The notes under the pieces: generated by a model | What the model was told of the DNA's origin: nothing | Databases searched by the model: none | The model's input: only the letters and a program-made list of their open reading frames with translations | Source: Streptomyces sp. BK340 | GTDB taxonomy: Bacteria > Actinomycetota > Actinomycetes > Streptomycetales > Streptomycetaceae | DNA length: 64,000 nucleotides | Direction of reading: 5' to 3' | Assembly: GCF_007827595.1 (NCBI RefSeq) | Contig: NZ_VISR01000023.1 | Location: 1-64,000, forward strand | Translations under genes and position numbers: made by a program | In this document: piece after piece, positions 25,635-33,063 of the stretch | Position numbering within the stretch: the stretch's first letter is position 1 | How the letters are laid out: every line of letters starts with the position of its first letter

Positions 25635-26660
25635 ATGAGTAACGCCATCGAACAGATCCACAAGGTCCGGCTGGGCAACGGCGGCCCCCTCGTGGGCGTG
25701 CAGGGCTTCGGCGCCATGGGCATCAGCGACGCGTACGGCGAGACGGACGTCGCGGCAGCCCGCGACACCCTGGAGGCCACTCTCGAGGCGGGTGTCACCC
25801 TCATCGACACCGCCGACATGTACGGCTCCGGCGCCAACGAGGAGTTCCTCGCACCGTTCGTGGCCGCGCACCGCGACGAGATCACTCTGGCCACCAAGTT
25901 CGGCATCGAGCGCCGCGCCGACGACCCGCGCTACCGCGGTATCCGCAACGAGCCCGCCTACGTGAAGAGCGCGGTCGAGGCGAGCCTGCGCCGCCTGGGC
26001 GTCGAGGTCATCGACCTGTACTACATGCACCGGCGCGACCCCGCCGTGCCGCTCGCCGAGTCCGTCGGCGCCATGGCCGAACTGGTGCGGGAGGGCAAGG
26101 TCAAACACCTGGGCCTGAGCGAGGTCACCGGAGCCGAGCTGCGCGAGGCCCACGCCGTGCATCCCATCACCGCGCTGCAGTCGGAGTGGTCGGTCTTCAG
26201 CCGGGACGTCGAGCGCAGCGCGGTGGGCGCGGCCGCCGAACTGGGGGTCGCGTTCGTGCCGTACTCGCCGCTGGGCCGCGGCTTCCTGACAGGTGCCTTC
26301 GTCGACGCGGGCACGGAACTCTCCAGCAGCGACTTCCGCCAGTACCAGCCGCGCTTCACCGGCGACAACGCCAAGGCGAACGCCACCCTCCTGGAGCCCC
26401 TGCGCAAGATCGCGGCCGGCCACGGCGCCACCACGGCGCAGACCGCCCTCGCCTGGGTGCACCAGCGGGCCCAGGTGCACGGCCTGACCGTCGTACCGAT
26501 CCCCGGGACCCGCAAGCGCAGCCGCCTCCTGGAGAACGCCGCGGCCACCCGCATCACGCTGACCGCCGACGAACTGGCGCTGCTGGAGCCGATCGCCGCC
26601 CAGGTGGCGGGCGACCGCTACCCGGACATGTCGTTCACCTCCGTGGGGCGGGAGGCCTAG
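25635..26660 (+). CDS. Aldo/keto reductase
   Basis: The 341-residue TIM-barrel oxidoreductase carries the AKR catalytic tetrad: Asp58 and Tyr63 in LIDTADMYGSG, Lys88 in LATKFG and His132 in YYMHRRD. The NADPH-binding end is also present (PIPGTRKRSRLLENAAA). It resembles the AKR11/AKR13-like group common in actinobacteria that reduces aldehydes and ketones. The start follows directly on the MerR-type promoter at 25597-25627 with no Shine-Dalgarno sequence. MerR control suggests a role in detoxifying reactive carbonyls or oxidative products, but this is inferred from the promoter only. Confidence 0.9.
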   Translation: MSNAIEQIHKVRLGNGGPLVGVQGFGAMGISDAYGETDVAAARDTLEATLEAGVTLIDTADMYGSGANEEFLAPFVAAHRDEITLATKFGIERRADDPRYRGIRNEPAYVKSAVEASLRRLGVEVIDLYYMHRRDPAVPLAESVGAMAELVREGKVKHLGLSEVTGAELREAHAVHPITALQSEWSVFSRDVERSAVGAAAELGVAFVPYSPLGRGFLTGAFVDAGTELSSSDFRQYQPRFTGDNAKANATLLEPLRKIAAGHGATTAQTALAWVHQRAQVHGLTVVPIPGTRKRSRLLENAAATRITLTADELALLEPIAAQVAGDRYPDMSFTSVGREA

Positions 26661-26736
26661 GGTCCTTCGTTCCCGAGGGTCTCGGCCGCGATTGCGGGAG
26701 GGTCGGTCGCGGCCGGGGCCGGTGGCGGGGTTGAGG

Positions 26737-26764
26737 CGGACGTCGGTGTCCGACAAGATTTTTT
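26737..26764 (+). terminator. Hairpin followed by six T, probable intrinsic terminator
   Basis: GTCGG-TGT-CCGAC (26742-26754), or the alternative CGGAC/GTCCG pairing, is followed by AAGA and TTTTTT (26759-26764). A second GC-rich 9-bp hairpin (26683-26715) precedes it. Together they should end the aldo/keto reductase transcript. A T-run terminator is unusual in this GC-rich DNA. TTGAGG (26731-26736) and CAAGAT (26754-26759), 17 bases apart, are a weak alternative promoter reading for fabV. Confidence 0.55.
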
Positions 26765-26915
26765 AGCGGACCCTGGTACATGTCGCCACGTCCCCATACG
26801 GGTTGACCGGACAGGATGGAAGCCTGGCCGGCCTGGAGCGGGCTCATGGCTTCGCCGCCCCCGGCCAAGCCATCGGGGCGATGACTCCTCAGCATCCTCA
26901 GCACGAAGGAAATTG

Positions 26916-28115
26916 ATGACTCTCCGCGAGATCAAACCCGGCAACCGTGGCTTCCTCTACGTCAACTCCCACCCCGAGGGCTGCGCCGCTGTCGTCGACG
27001 AGCTGTGGCGGCGCACCCCCGAACCCACCGGCCCGGCCGTCGACGCGGGGCCGGTCGCCCTGATCATCGGCTCCAGCGCCGGCTACGGCCTCGCCGCCAC
27101 CGTCGCCGCGTTGCGCACCTACGGCATGCGCGGAATCGGCATCGCCTTCGAGGGGCCCGAGACCGAGCGCCGTACCGCCTCCGGCGGCTGGTACCGGACG
27201 GCACGCACCGCAGCACTCGCCGGACCGGACGGCGACTTCGCCTTCCTCAACGCAGACGCCTTCTCCGTCGCGGCCAAGGAGCGCGCGCTGGACCACCTCG
27301 CCGCCCGGTACGGCAAGGTCGACTACCTCATCTACAGCGTCGCCGCGCCCCGCCGCACCGACCCTGTCACCGGCGAGGTCCACCACTCGGTGATCAAGCC
27401 GCTGGGATCCGCCTACCGGGCCAAGACCCTGCAGTTCGACGGCGACACCCCCCTCGTCGGCTCCCTGGAACTCGAGCCCGCCGACGACGCCGAGCTCGAC
27501 GCGACCGTGCGGGTCATGGGCGGCGCCGACTGGAAGCTGTGGATCGACGCACTGGCGGACCGTGGCCTCATCCAGGACGGCTTCCACACGGTGGCGCTCT
27601 CCTACGTGGGCTCCGACCTGACCGCACCGATCTACCGGGCCGGCACCATCGGCGCGGCCAAGCAGCACCTGGAGGACACCGCGCGCCGCCTCCAGCAGGA
27701 CTTGGCCCCGCTCGGCGGACAGGCGCACACCGTGGTCGCCGGCGCGGCTGTCACCCAGGCCTCGACCGCCATCCCGTCCATCGCGCTCTACACCAGCCTT
27801 CTCCGCGCCGTCCTGGGTGACGACTTCCAGAGCACCGCGCAGCAGGCCGCCGCGCTCTGGCAGCAGCTCACCGGCGCGGCGCCGCTCCAGCTCGACCAGG
27901 AGCAGCGGATCCGTCTCGACGGCTGGGAGATGGACGACAAGGTCCAGGACGCCGTCCACGAACGCTGGGCCGCAGCGGCCACCGACACCCTGGCCGAACT
28001 CGCGGACACCGACTGGTTCCAGGCGCAGGTCGGCCGGCTCTACGGGTGGCACGTCCCCGGAACCGACTACGACGCCCCGGCCCAGACCACGGTTCCCTGG
28101 CCGGCCACGCGCTGA
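26916..28115 (+). CDS. fabV: Trans-2-enoyl-CoA/ACP reductase FabV
   Basis: The 399-residue single-domain NADH-dependent enoyl reductase matches the FabV/TER family, which is longer than FabI. The N-terminus IKPGNRGFLYVNSHPEGCAAVVDEL, the nucleotide loop LIIGSSAGYGLAATVAALRTYG with an acidic residue soon after (AFEGPE, favouring NADH), and the catalytic Tyr-x8-Lys in YRAGTIGAAK are all present. It performs the last reduction in fatty-acid elongation or reduces crotonyl-CoA, and family members are naturally insensitive to triclosan. The ATG at 26916 has GAAGGA upstream. The leader of about 150 bases contains a 7-bp inverted repeat (ATGGCTT 26846-26852, AAGCCAT 26867-26873). It is convergent with the membrane-protein gene. 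Confidence 0.92.
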   Translation: MTLREIKPGNRGFLYVNSHPEGCAAVVDELWRRTPEPTGPAVDAGPVALIIGSSAGYGLAATVAALRTYGMRGIGIAFEGPETERRTASGGWYRTARTAALAGPDGDFAFLNADAFSVAAKERALDHLAARYGKVDYLIYSVAAPRRTDPVTGEVHHSVIKPLGSAYRAKTLQFDGDTPLVGSLELEPADDAELDATVRVMGGADWKLWIDALADRGLIQDGFHTVALSYVGSDLTAPIYRAGTIGAAKQHLEDTARRLQQDLAPLGGQAHTVVAGAAVTQASTAIPSIALYTSLLRAVLGDDFQSTAQQAAALWQQLTGAAPLQLDQEQRIRLDGWEMDDKVQDAVHERWAAAATDTLAELADTDWFQAQVGRLYGWHVPGTDYDAPAQTTVPWPATR

Positions 28116-28244
28116 GCCCGCACGGGGTCGTCGGGACCCACGTGAGGAGAGCCGCGCGATGAGGTGCGGCCTGATCGGCGCGACGGCAAGTTCGTCCGTT
28201 CGCACGGTCAGGCTGCACCAATGCTCCCGGATGCTGCGGCGTTC

Positions 28245-29321
28245 TCACCGCTGTCGCCGCAATTCGCTTGTGCCGTAGGGCACTTGGCCCCGGAACGGGC
28301 GGAAGCCCGGTGGTCGGGCGGAGGCCTTGGCGGCGTCGCGCGCGGTGGGAATTCCACGGGAGCGGACGAGTACCGGCAGCATCGCCGCGCCTGCAGCCAC
28401 GGCGGCGGCTTGCAGAACGGCCACGAACGCGAGGTTCTCCGGCAGCGACACATCAGCGGGACGCGCGAGCGCGACGTACAACGTGATCGGCAGCCGCCAG
28501 CCGCTCCACGCGAACAGCGAACCGGTACCGAGCCAGCCGAGTGACAAGGGGACCCACCGGGGCAGCCGGGCAGGCCGGCCGCGGCTGAGCATCCATGTGG
28601 CGGCGGAGGCGACGAGCGCCCACAGTCCCCACACGCCCGTCAGCAGCCGTCCGCCGGCTTCCTGGTGCGCGGGACGGGCCACACCGGCCGTGCCGCCGAG
28701 CGCCCAGTAGACCCAGACCGCGCCGATCACCGCCGCGACGGCGGCCGCCCACAGCGCGGGCCGTCGGCCGCGCCCGCCGTCGTCCCCGACCCGCCCCTCG
28801 AACACTTCCGGCCAACGCCGTCGAAGGTATGCGGGCAGGGCGAGTGCGAGGCCGAGGCCCATCCCCACGAAGCTGATCTGGATCAGCGCCGCTTCCCAAC
28901 CCGGCATGGCAGGACCCGAGCCCTCGTGGCGCTGCGACGCGTCGCCGGACAGGCCGAGCAACGGGTCCAGTACTGCATACGGCAACAAGGGAACGAGGAA
29001 CCCCGTGCCCACCCAGGCGACGAACGCCACCAGCGGTCCCGGTATCCGCATCCCCCAGGGCCGTACGAGGGCGAGGGCCACGGCCATCCCGATGGCCGCC
29101 ATGCCGATGGTCACCGTGTTGAGCACGACCCACCCCGTCAGGTCGAACCCGTCTCCGATGGGCAGCAGCCCCGCCACCGACCCGACCACCCAGGAGATCT
29201 TGATCAATGCGTAGGGCGTCATCACCAGCGCCGCCCCGTACGCCGCCAGCCGACCCACCCGGTCCAAACGGTCCACCCGGTCCACCCGGTCCACCCGGTC
29301 CACCCGGTCCACCCGGTCCAT
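28245..29321 (-). CDS. Polytopic membrane protein of unknown function with a VDR-repeat N-terminus
   Basis: The 358-residue product begins with MDR followed by four VDR triplets, LDR and VGR before the first membrane helix. About eight hydrophobic segments follow: AAYGAALVMTPYALIKISWVVGSVAGLLP, GWVVLNTVTIGMAAIGMAVALALV, PLVAFVAWVGTGFLVPLLPYAVL, ALIQISFVGMGLGLALALPAYL, ALWAAAVAAVIGAVWVYWAL, LTGVWGLWALVASAATWML, PLSLGWLGTGSLFAWSGW and NLAFVAVLQAAAVAAGAAMLPVLV. No known transport or enzyme motif is visible. The start at 29321 follows GAGGGGGGA. The cytoplasmic N-terminal charge ladder is encoded by a 9-base minisatellite (29257-29322) and may vary in length between strains. Confidence 0.75.
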   Translation of the reverse strand: MDRVDRVDRVDRVDRVDRLDRVGRLAAYGAALVMTPYALIKISWVVGSVAGLLPIGDGFDLTGWVVLNTVTIGMAAIGMAVALALVRPWGMRIPGPLVAFVAWVGTGFLVPLLPYAVLDPLLGLSGDASQRHEGSGPAMPGWEAALIQISFVGMGLGLALALPAYLRRRWPEVFEGRVGDDGGRGRRPALWAAAVAAVIGAVWVYWALGGTAGVARPAHQEAGGRLLTGVWGLWALVASAATWMLSRGRPARLPRWVPLSLGWLGTGSLFAWSGWRLPITLYVALARPADVSLPENLAFVAVLQAAAVAAGAAMLPVLVRSRGIPTARDAAKASARPPGFRPFRGQVPYGTSELRRQR

Positions 29322-29322
29322 C
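29257..29322. repeat. 9-base coding minisatellite (about seven units)
   Basis: The block GGTCC recurs with exact 9-base spacing at 29261, 29270, 29279, 29288, 29297, 29306 and 29315; the middle units are perfect copies of CGGTCCACC and the outer ones are diverged. On the minus strand each unit encodes Val-Asp-Arg at the start of the membrane protein. Unit gain or loss keeps the frame, so length variation would be tolerated. Confidence 0.95.
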
Positions 29323-29651
29323 GAAGGTCCCCCCTCTTCTCCCCTTGGGAGATCCACCCTCGTCGGCAGCCCGACGCGCCGCGTCACGCGCAGGTCGTAT
29401 CCCTCTCCCCCGTCCGGCGGACACCGTCCTCCAACCATGACCCGGCCTCCGGAACATGCCGCCAAGCGGAGTAATCACCGGTGTGCCGGGACGCCGCGCA
29501 GGACGCTGGACCTCTTGCAGGGGTCGTGCGATCAGGAGTCCGGTGTGCGAAGGCCGCGTAAGCCGAACCGTCAGGCAAGTCGTCCACCGGCACGGCACGC
29601 CTCCCGGGCCGGTCTGGCAGCTCCGACGGCCTGCGCGTGCGGGAGCGCCGG

Positions 29652-30854
29652 GTGAGGCTCGGGCGTACCCGGGGGGAACCTGAGGCCGACATCGCCGTAC
29701 GGACCCAACTGCCGGCGCCTCCGGCGTGGATGCGCTGGCTTCCTGCGCTGTTCGTCGCGGCCCTTCTGCTGATCGAACCCATCACGCCGGTGGACTGGCC
29801 GGTGAGCTTCGCGCTGATCACCGTGCCGCTGCTGGCCGCCTTCACCCAGGGGCCGCGCGCGGTCGCCGCCATCACGCTCTTCGCGGTGCTCCTCGAAGGG
29901 GTCCTGGCCGGCACCCCTTGCTGTGCGGGCCGGTCCGTCGGCTACCTGTGGGACCGCCACTACGTGGCCTCCTACATCTGCACGATCCTGGTGGGCACGA
30001 TCGCCACGGTCCTGGCCGCCCATCGGACCCGCCGTGAACGCACGCTCGCCGACGTGCGGTTCGTGGCCGAGATCGCGCAGCGCGTGCTGCTGCGACCGGT
30101 GCCGCACCGGATCGGCAACCTCCTCCTGGAGAGCCTCTACCTCTCCGCCGCCGCGGAGGCCCGGATCGGCGGCGACCTCTACGAGGCCGTCCCCACCCGG
30201 TACGGGGTCCGGCTGCTGATCGGCGACGTCCGCGGCAAGGGTCTGCTCGCGGTCGAGACCGCCGCGACCCTGCTGGGCGCGTTCCGCGAGTCGGCGCACG
30301 ACGAACCCGATCTGCCCGCCCTGGCCCGCCGCGTGGAGATCAGCATGGGCCGCAGGGCGACGCTGCTCGGCGGAAGCGAGGTCGGCGAACGGTTCGTCAC
30401 CGCGGTCTTCGCCGAGATCCCGGCCGACGGTCATCTGGTCCGCATCGTCAACTGCGGTCATCCGCCGCCGCTCCTCATCCGCTCCGACGAGGTGCGCGAA
30501 CTGGACCGGGGACGGTCGGCTCCGCCGTTGAACCTCGGCGTGCTGGTCGGAGAGCCGTACAACGTCGACGTCTACGACTTCCGCCCCGGCGAGCAGCTCT
30601 TCCTCTACACGGACGGCATCACGGAGACCCGCGATCCGCACGGCGCCTTCTATCCCCTGTCCGAGCGTCTGCGCTCCTGGGGCCCCCTTCCGCCGCGGGA
30701 GCTTCTGGAACAGCTCCACCGCGACCTGACGGCCTACAGTCACGACCGCCTCCAGGACGACACCGCGGCACTCACCGCCTGCCTGCTCGCCGACCAGCCG
30801 GCCGCGCCGCCTCCACCGCCCGGCGGGGTGGAGGAAAGCGACGGGCCGCGGTGA
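29652..30854 (+). CDS. Membrane-anchored SpoIIE-type PP2C phosphatase
   Basis: The GTG at 29652 has GGGAG six bases before it, giving 400 residues; a GTG five codons upstream lacks this. Four hydrophobic segments fill residues about 26-120 (WLPALFVAALLLIEPI, VSFALITVPLLAAF, AVAAITLFAVLLEGVLAG, YVASYICTILVGTIATVLAA). A PP2C domain follows: ARIGGDLYEAVPTRYGVRLLIGDVRGKGLLAVETAATLLGAFRE, NCGHPPPLLI, LFLYTDGITETRD and LQDDTAALTACLL, with the metal-binding Asp residues in place. There is no PAS, GAF or ATPase domain. This layout is common in streptomycetes and presumably acts on an STAS-domain antagonist in a partner-switching pathway. It is the third such phosphatase in the window. Confidence 0.9.
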   Translation: MRLGRTRGEPEADIAVRTQLPAPPAWMRWLPALFVAALLLIEPITPVDWPVSFALITVPLLAAFTQGPRAVAAITLFAVLLEGVLAGTPCCAGRSVGYLWDRHYVASYICTILVGTIATVLAAHRTRRERTLADVRFVAEIAQRVLLRPVPHRIGNLLLESLYLSAAAEARIGGDLYEAVPTRYGVRLLIGDVRGKGLLAVETAATLLGAFRESAHDEPDLPALARRVEISMGRRATLLGGSEVGERFVTAVFAEIPADGHLVRIVNCGHPPPLLIRSDEVRELDRGRSAPPLNLGVLVGEPYNVDVYDFRPGEQLFLYTDGITETRDPHGAFYPLSERLRSWGPLPPRELLEQLHRDLTAYSHDRLQDDTAALTACLLADQPAAPPPPPGGVEESDGPR

Positions 30855-31017
30855 TGCCGACTGCGGTCCCCGCGGCGTGCGCGGCAGGACGCTCGGCGAC
30901 GGCCACGGGCCCCTTCGGACACCGTGGTAGCGTCCCGTCGGAGGCTCTGACGTGCCTGCCCCGGACGAGATGTGCGCCGTACCCGGCCCGCCAAGACGAC
31001 GCACGCGCGGAGGCATC

Positions 31018-31896
31018 GTGGATTCCGGCACGCACCTGATCGACTTCAGCAGCACCCCTCCCCGGGCACGTCCGCTGGACGTGCGGTGGATCCACGGGTC
31101 GCCCTCGGCCAAGCACAACACCGACCCGGACATCCAGGTCCACGCCTATGACGAGCACACGTTCATCCTGCGGCAGAACATGGCGGTGCACTACGAGGCG
31201 CCGTTCCTGTTCCTGCTCTGCGGCAACGAACGGGCCGTGCTGATCGACACCGGCGCCACCGGTTCCGCCGAGTTCTTCCCGCTGCGCCGGGTGGTCGACG
31301 GGCTTCTCGCGGACTGGCTCGCCCGGCACCCCCGCGACGGCTACCAGCTGCTGGTGCTGCACACCCACGGGCACGGTGACCACGTCGCCGGTGACGGCCA
31401 GTTCGCCGACCGCCCCGGCACCACGGTGGTGGGTGCCGACCGCCCCGACGCCTGGCGGTACTTCGGGTTCGACGTGGACCCGGACGCCGTCGCCGGCGTC
31501 GACCTGGGCGGCCGGGTGCTGGAGTGCCTGGCCACCCCGGGCCATCACGAGGCGGCCGTCACGTACTACGACCCGGCCACCGGCTTCCTGCTCACCGGCG
31601 ACAGCGTGTACCCCGGACGGCTCTACATCGAGGACGTCCCCGCCTTCGCCCGCAGCGTCGACCGTCTGATCGAGTTCGCCGGCCGCCGGCCCGTCACCCA
31701 TGTGCTCGGCTGTCACATCGAGATGACCGCCGAGCCGGGCGTGGACTACCCGGTCCGCACCACCTACCAGCCGGACGAGCCGCCGCTCCAGCTGACCCCG
31801 GCTCACCTCCGCTTGATCCGTGACGCGCTCACCGAACTCGGCGCCGACCGCACCTGGCGCGCCTACTCCGACTTCGTCCTGTGCCCCCGCGCCTGA
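31018..31896 (+). CDS. Metallo-beta-lactamase-fold hydrolase
   Basis: The GTG at 31018 has GGAGG six bases upstream and gives 292 residues. Zinc motifs are intact: HTHGHGDHVAG (HxHxDH), GHHEAAV (third His), LTGDSVYPGR (bridging Asp) and GCHIEM (final His). The N-terminus with KHNTDPDIQVHAYDEHTFILRQNMAVHYEAPFLFLLCG precedes the core. Family members include glyoxalase II-like thioesterases, lactonases and other hydrolases; the reaction cannot be chosen here. There is no signal peptide. It is convergent with the XdhC-type gene, 24 bases away, and may be independent of the oxidoreductase operon. Confidence 0.85.
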   Translation: MDSGTHLIDFSSTPPRARPLDVRWIHGSPSAKHNTDPDIQVHAYDEHTFILRQNMAVHYEAPFLFLLCGNERAVLIDTGATGSAEFFPLRRVVDGLLADWLARHPRDGYQLLVLHTHGHGDHVAGDGQFADRPGTTVVGADRPDAWRYFGFDVDPDAVAGVDLGGRVLECLATPGHHEAAVTYYDPATGFLLTGDSVYPGRLYIEDVPAFARSVDRLIEFAGRRPVTHVLGCHIEMTAEPGVDYPVRTTYQPDEPPLQLTPAHLRLIRDALTELGADRTWRAYSDFVLCPRA

Positions 31897-31920
31897 GCCC
31901 GGCGCGGACGGCAGTGCCCC

Positions 31921-33063
31921 TCAGGCGGCCGTAGCCTCGTCACGTCCTCTCTGGTCGTGGTGGATCGGATTCTTCGTGCCGGTCAGGGGAACGCCCGTAC
32001 CGCCACGTCCGGCGGCGACGATCTCCGCCACGATCGACAGGGCGGTCTCCTCCGGTGTACGGGCGCCGAGGTCGAGGCCGATCGGGGAGCGCAGCCGGGC
32101 CAGCTCCCGCTCACTGACACCCTCTTCCCGCAGCCGCCGGTTTCGTTCCTCGTGGGTGCGGCGCGAGCCCATCGCACCGACGAACGCCACCGGCATCGCG
32201 AGGGCCGTCTGCAACAGCGGTACGTCGAACTTCGCGTCGTGGGTGAGCACGCACAGGACGGTACGGGCGTCGGTCTCGGTGTGCCGCAGATAGCGGTGCG
32301 GCCAGTCGACGACGACCTCGTCGGCCTCGGGGAAACGGGCCCGCGTGGCGAAGACGGGGCGGGCGTCGCAGACGGTCACGTGGTAGCCGAGGAACTTGCC
32401 GGCCCGCGCCAGCGCCGAGGCGAAGTCCACCGCGCCGAAGACGATCATCCGTGGGGGCGGCACGTTCGACTCGACCAGCAGGGTGAGGCCGCCGGGACAG
32501 TGCGAGCCGTCCGCGGCGACGTCCACGGTGCCGGTGCGTCCGGCCTCCAGCAGGGCCCGGGCCTCGGCCGCCGCCGTCCGGTCCAGCTGAGCGTGGCCGC
32601 CGAGACCTCCCTCGTGCATGCCGTCGGGTCGTACCAGCACAGCCCGGCCAAGGAGTTCGGCCGGGCCGCGGACGACCCGGGCGAGGGCCGCCGGTTCACC
32701 CCGGACCGCGGCCGACAGACCCGACGCCAGGACCGTCCGGACGGGCGCCCGCCCGGCCACCGGCGTGATCAGCACGTCGATCGTCCCGCCGCAGGTCAGT
32801 CCTACGGCGAAGGCGTCCTCGTCGCTGTAGCCGAACCGTTCCGTGACGCTCTCGCCCGTCCCGAGCGACTGCCGGCACAGGTCGTAGACAGCGCCCTCCA
32901 CGCACCCGCCGGAGACCGAGCCGATGACGGTGCCCCCGCTGTCGACGGCGAGGGCGGCGCCGGGACCGCGCGGTGCGCTGCCGCCCACCGCCAGCACGGT
33001 GGCCACGGCAAAGTCCCGGCCCTCCTCGACCCACCGGAACAACTCCTCCGCGATGTCAAGCAC
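31921..33063 (-). CDS. XdhC/CoxI-family molybdenum cofactor insertion chaperone
   Basis: The 380-residue product has the XdhC_CoxI N-terminal domain (LFRWVEEGRDFAVATVLAVGGSAPRGPGAALAV; SVSGGCVEGAVYDLC with the conserved Cys; FAVGLTCGGTIDVLI) and a C-terminal Rossmann domain (MIVFGAVDFASALARAGKFLGYHVTVCDARPVFA; VLTHDAKFDVPLLQTAL; VAFVGAMGSRRTHEERNRRL). These chaperones bind molybdenum cofactor, help convert it to the sulfurated or MCD form and insert it into xanthine-dehydrogenase-family enzymes; PaoD is the equivalent of PaoABC. It starts with GTG overlapping the end of the large subunit gene by eight bases, so it is the last gene of the operon and translationally coupled. Confidence 0.9.
   Translation of the reverse strand: MLDIAEELFRWVEEGRDFAVATVLAVGGSAPRGPGAALAVDSGGTVIGSVSGGCVEGAVYDLCRQSLGTGESVTERFGYSDEDAFAVGLTCGGTIDVLITPVAGRAPVRTVLASGLSAAVRGEPAALARVVRGPAELLGRAVLVRPDGMHEGGLGGHAQLDRTAAAEARALLEAGRTGTVDVAADGSHCPGGLTLLVESNVPPPRMIVFGAVDFASALARAGKFLGYHVTVCDARPVFATRARFPEADEVVVDWPHRYLRHTETDARTVLCVLTHDAKFDVPLLQTALAMPVAFVGAMGSRRTHEERNRRLREEGVSERELARLRSPIGLDLGARTPEETALSIVAEIVAAGRGGTGVPLTGTKNPIHHDQRGRDEATAA

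Noticed and set aside
28665-29474. Possible collagen-like protein with Gly-Pro-Pro repeats, opposite the membrane-protein gene
   Set aside because: The repeat is the complementary reading of the VDR minisatellite; the frame lacks a start with a ribosome-binding site and does not extend as collagen.
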